The notes beneath the pieces were generated by a model. It was not told the DNA's origin, ran no database searches, and saw nothing but the letters and a program-made list of their open reading frames with translations. Below, piece after piece: positions 24,094 through 24,677 of a stretch of DNA of 24,677 nt. The DNA lies in contig JAGKWZ010000131.1 in the NCBI GenBank assembly GCA_021151605.1, forward strand, positions 1 through 24,677, given 5' to 3'. A program made the translations under genes and the position numbers. Numbering within the stretch: the first letter of the stretch is position 1; each line of letters opens with the position of its first letter. The stretch comes from Verrucomicrobiaceae bacterium (GTDB taxonomy: Bacteria; Verrucomicrobiota; Verrucomicrobiia; Verrucomicrobiales; Verrucomicrobiaceae).

Positions 24094-24677
24094 TCACTTC
24101 CGCTGCTGTTGATCCATCTCGCAATCCGCATCCATCGGCACTGCGGGGCCGCTTTGATCGACGGGATGTGTGAAGAGGTAGCGGAAGACCTCATCATACA
24201 CCCACTGGCCCATGAGATCCTTTCCACCCGGCACGACGATGGTGTGGGCACGACCGGCGTTGTTTTTCACGTCGATGTTCGTGATGAGACGGCGTGTGTT
24301 GCCATAGGGTGATTTGGCGGCGTCGATGTTCACGATGGGGCCATGGTTGTGCATCTTGAGCAGTTGCCAGGAGCGGCAGTAGTGATCAGCGGTCCAACCG
24401 CCGTCGAGAATGTGCGTGAAGCCGAAATAGCGGTTCGAGGGCGTGGCGGAGGGGCCGCCTTGCCAGGTCTCGGTGTTGTCACGAGGGCCGGAGAACATCA
24501 CCACACGATCCACCTTTTGATGCATGGCAAAACGGGCTGATGTCGTGCTGCCGTGCGAGATGCCGCTCATGATGACTCTCTCCCAGCGCAGGCCGTTGCC
24601 GTCGTCGGTGAGGAACTGCTGCCACTTGCCCTCAGGGTTCGCTTTGACGAGCCATTTCACGAACTGCAACGAGCGCT
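24094..24677 (-). CDS. Alpha/beta-hydrolase, C-terminal part (gene runs off the window)
   Basis: The frame is open to the window end, so only the last 194 residues or so are visible and the start codon lies outside. The nucleophile elbow is GISHGS in RVIMSGISHGSTTSARFAMH. It is followed by the strand KVDRVVMFSGPRDNTETWQG, then by GFTHILDGGWTADHYCRSWQ with a possible catalytic acid or histidine, and finally by TIVVPGGKDLMGQWVYDEVF. This resembles the BPSS1187-type alpha/beta-hydrolases common in Verrucomicrobiota and Planctomycetota, usually secreted, of unknown substrate. The C-terminus ends in a charged tail (MDADCEMDQQQRK). A TTG at 24669 is not a credible start because coding sequence continues upstream. 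Family call moderately firm, substrate unknown. Confidence 0.8.
   Translation of the reverse strand, partial: RSLQFVKWLVKANPEGKWQQFLTDDGNGLRWERVIMSGISHGSTTSARFAMHQKVDRVVMFSGPRDNTETWQGGPSATPSNRYFGFTHILDGGWTADHYCRSWQLLKMHNHGPIVNIDAAKSPYGNTRRLITNIDVKNNAGRAHTIVVPGGKDLMGQWVYDEVFRYLFTHPVDQSGPAVPMDADCEMDQQQRK

Noticed and set aside
24667..24669. TTG at the window edge as the start of the last hydrolase
   Set aside because: The frame stays open to the end of the window, and the domain upstream of the GISHGS elbow would be missing. The gene is simply cut by the window.

Overview
The window looks like a chromosomal segment of a Verrucomicrobiota bacterium, probably Verrucomicrobiales (Prosthecobacter/Verrucomicrobium-like). 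This rests on gene families typical of that phylum rather than on any marker-gene comparison. They are a PVC-type CxxCH haem-binding dehydrogenase, a DUF1549/DUF1553 plus DUF1501 gene pair, giant autotransporter-associated beta-strand repeat proteins (one with a PEP-CTERM sorting tail), Tat-exported Gfo/Idh/MocA oxidoreductases and Uma2 proteins. The DNA is GC-rich, Shine-Dalgarno motifs are mostly absent, and most gene products are exported.

Layout. 161-1253 (+): a Uma2-family protein and a group II truncated haemoglobin. 1257-2939 (-): a secreted two-domain hydrolase, SGNH plus alpha/beta-hydrolase. 3120-4115 (+): a GHMP kinase resembling plant glucuronokinase. 4159-5502 (-): a Tat-exported oxidoreductase. 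5587-9141 (-): a 1184-residue surface protein with an ice-binding-like (DUF3494) head, beta-strand repeats and a C-terminal autotransporter barrel. 9339-10811 (+): gatB, the one clear housekeeping gene. 10813-16035 (-): a 1740-residue PEP-CTERM repeat protein convergent with gatB and separated from it by one base. 16248-18653 (+): a secreted dehydrogenase with a c-type haem motif. 18720-19553 (-): a second secreted SGNH hydrolase. 19668-23908 (-): a DUF1549/DUF1553 and DUF1501 pair whose first gene is broken by an internal deletion with frameshift. 24094-24677 (-): the 3' part of an alpha/beta-hydrolase gene cut by the window edge.

Functional picture (inference). Most products would work in the periplasm or at the surface: esterases, sugar-type oxidoreductases, haem proteins and two very large repeat proteins. 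This fits a polysaccharide-degrading, surface-associated lifestyle. Intracellular functions are few: Uma2, globin, GHMP kinase and GatB. There are no RNA genes, phage genes, transposase genes or CRISPR arrays that I can see. No stretch longer than about 215 bp lacks a gene.

I found no convincing new multi-gene system. The most interesting items are the DUF3494-autotransporter fusion, the broken DUF1553 gene, and a REPIN-like 80-bp palindrome whose half-motif recurs on the other side of that broken operon. A six-copy 7-bp repeat just upstream of the DUF1501 start codon and an internal module duplication in the giant PEP-CTERM protein are also worth a look.
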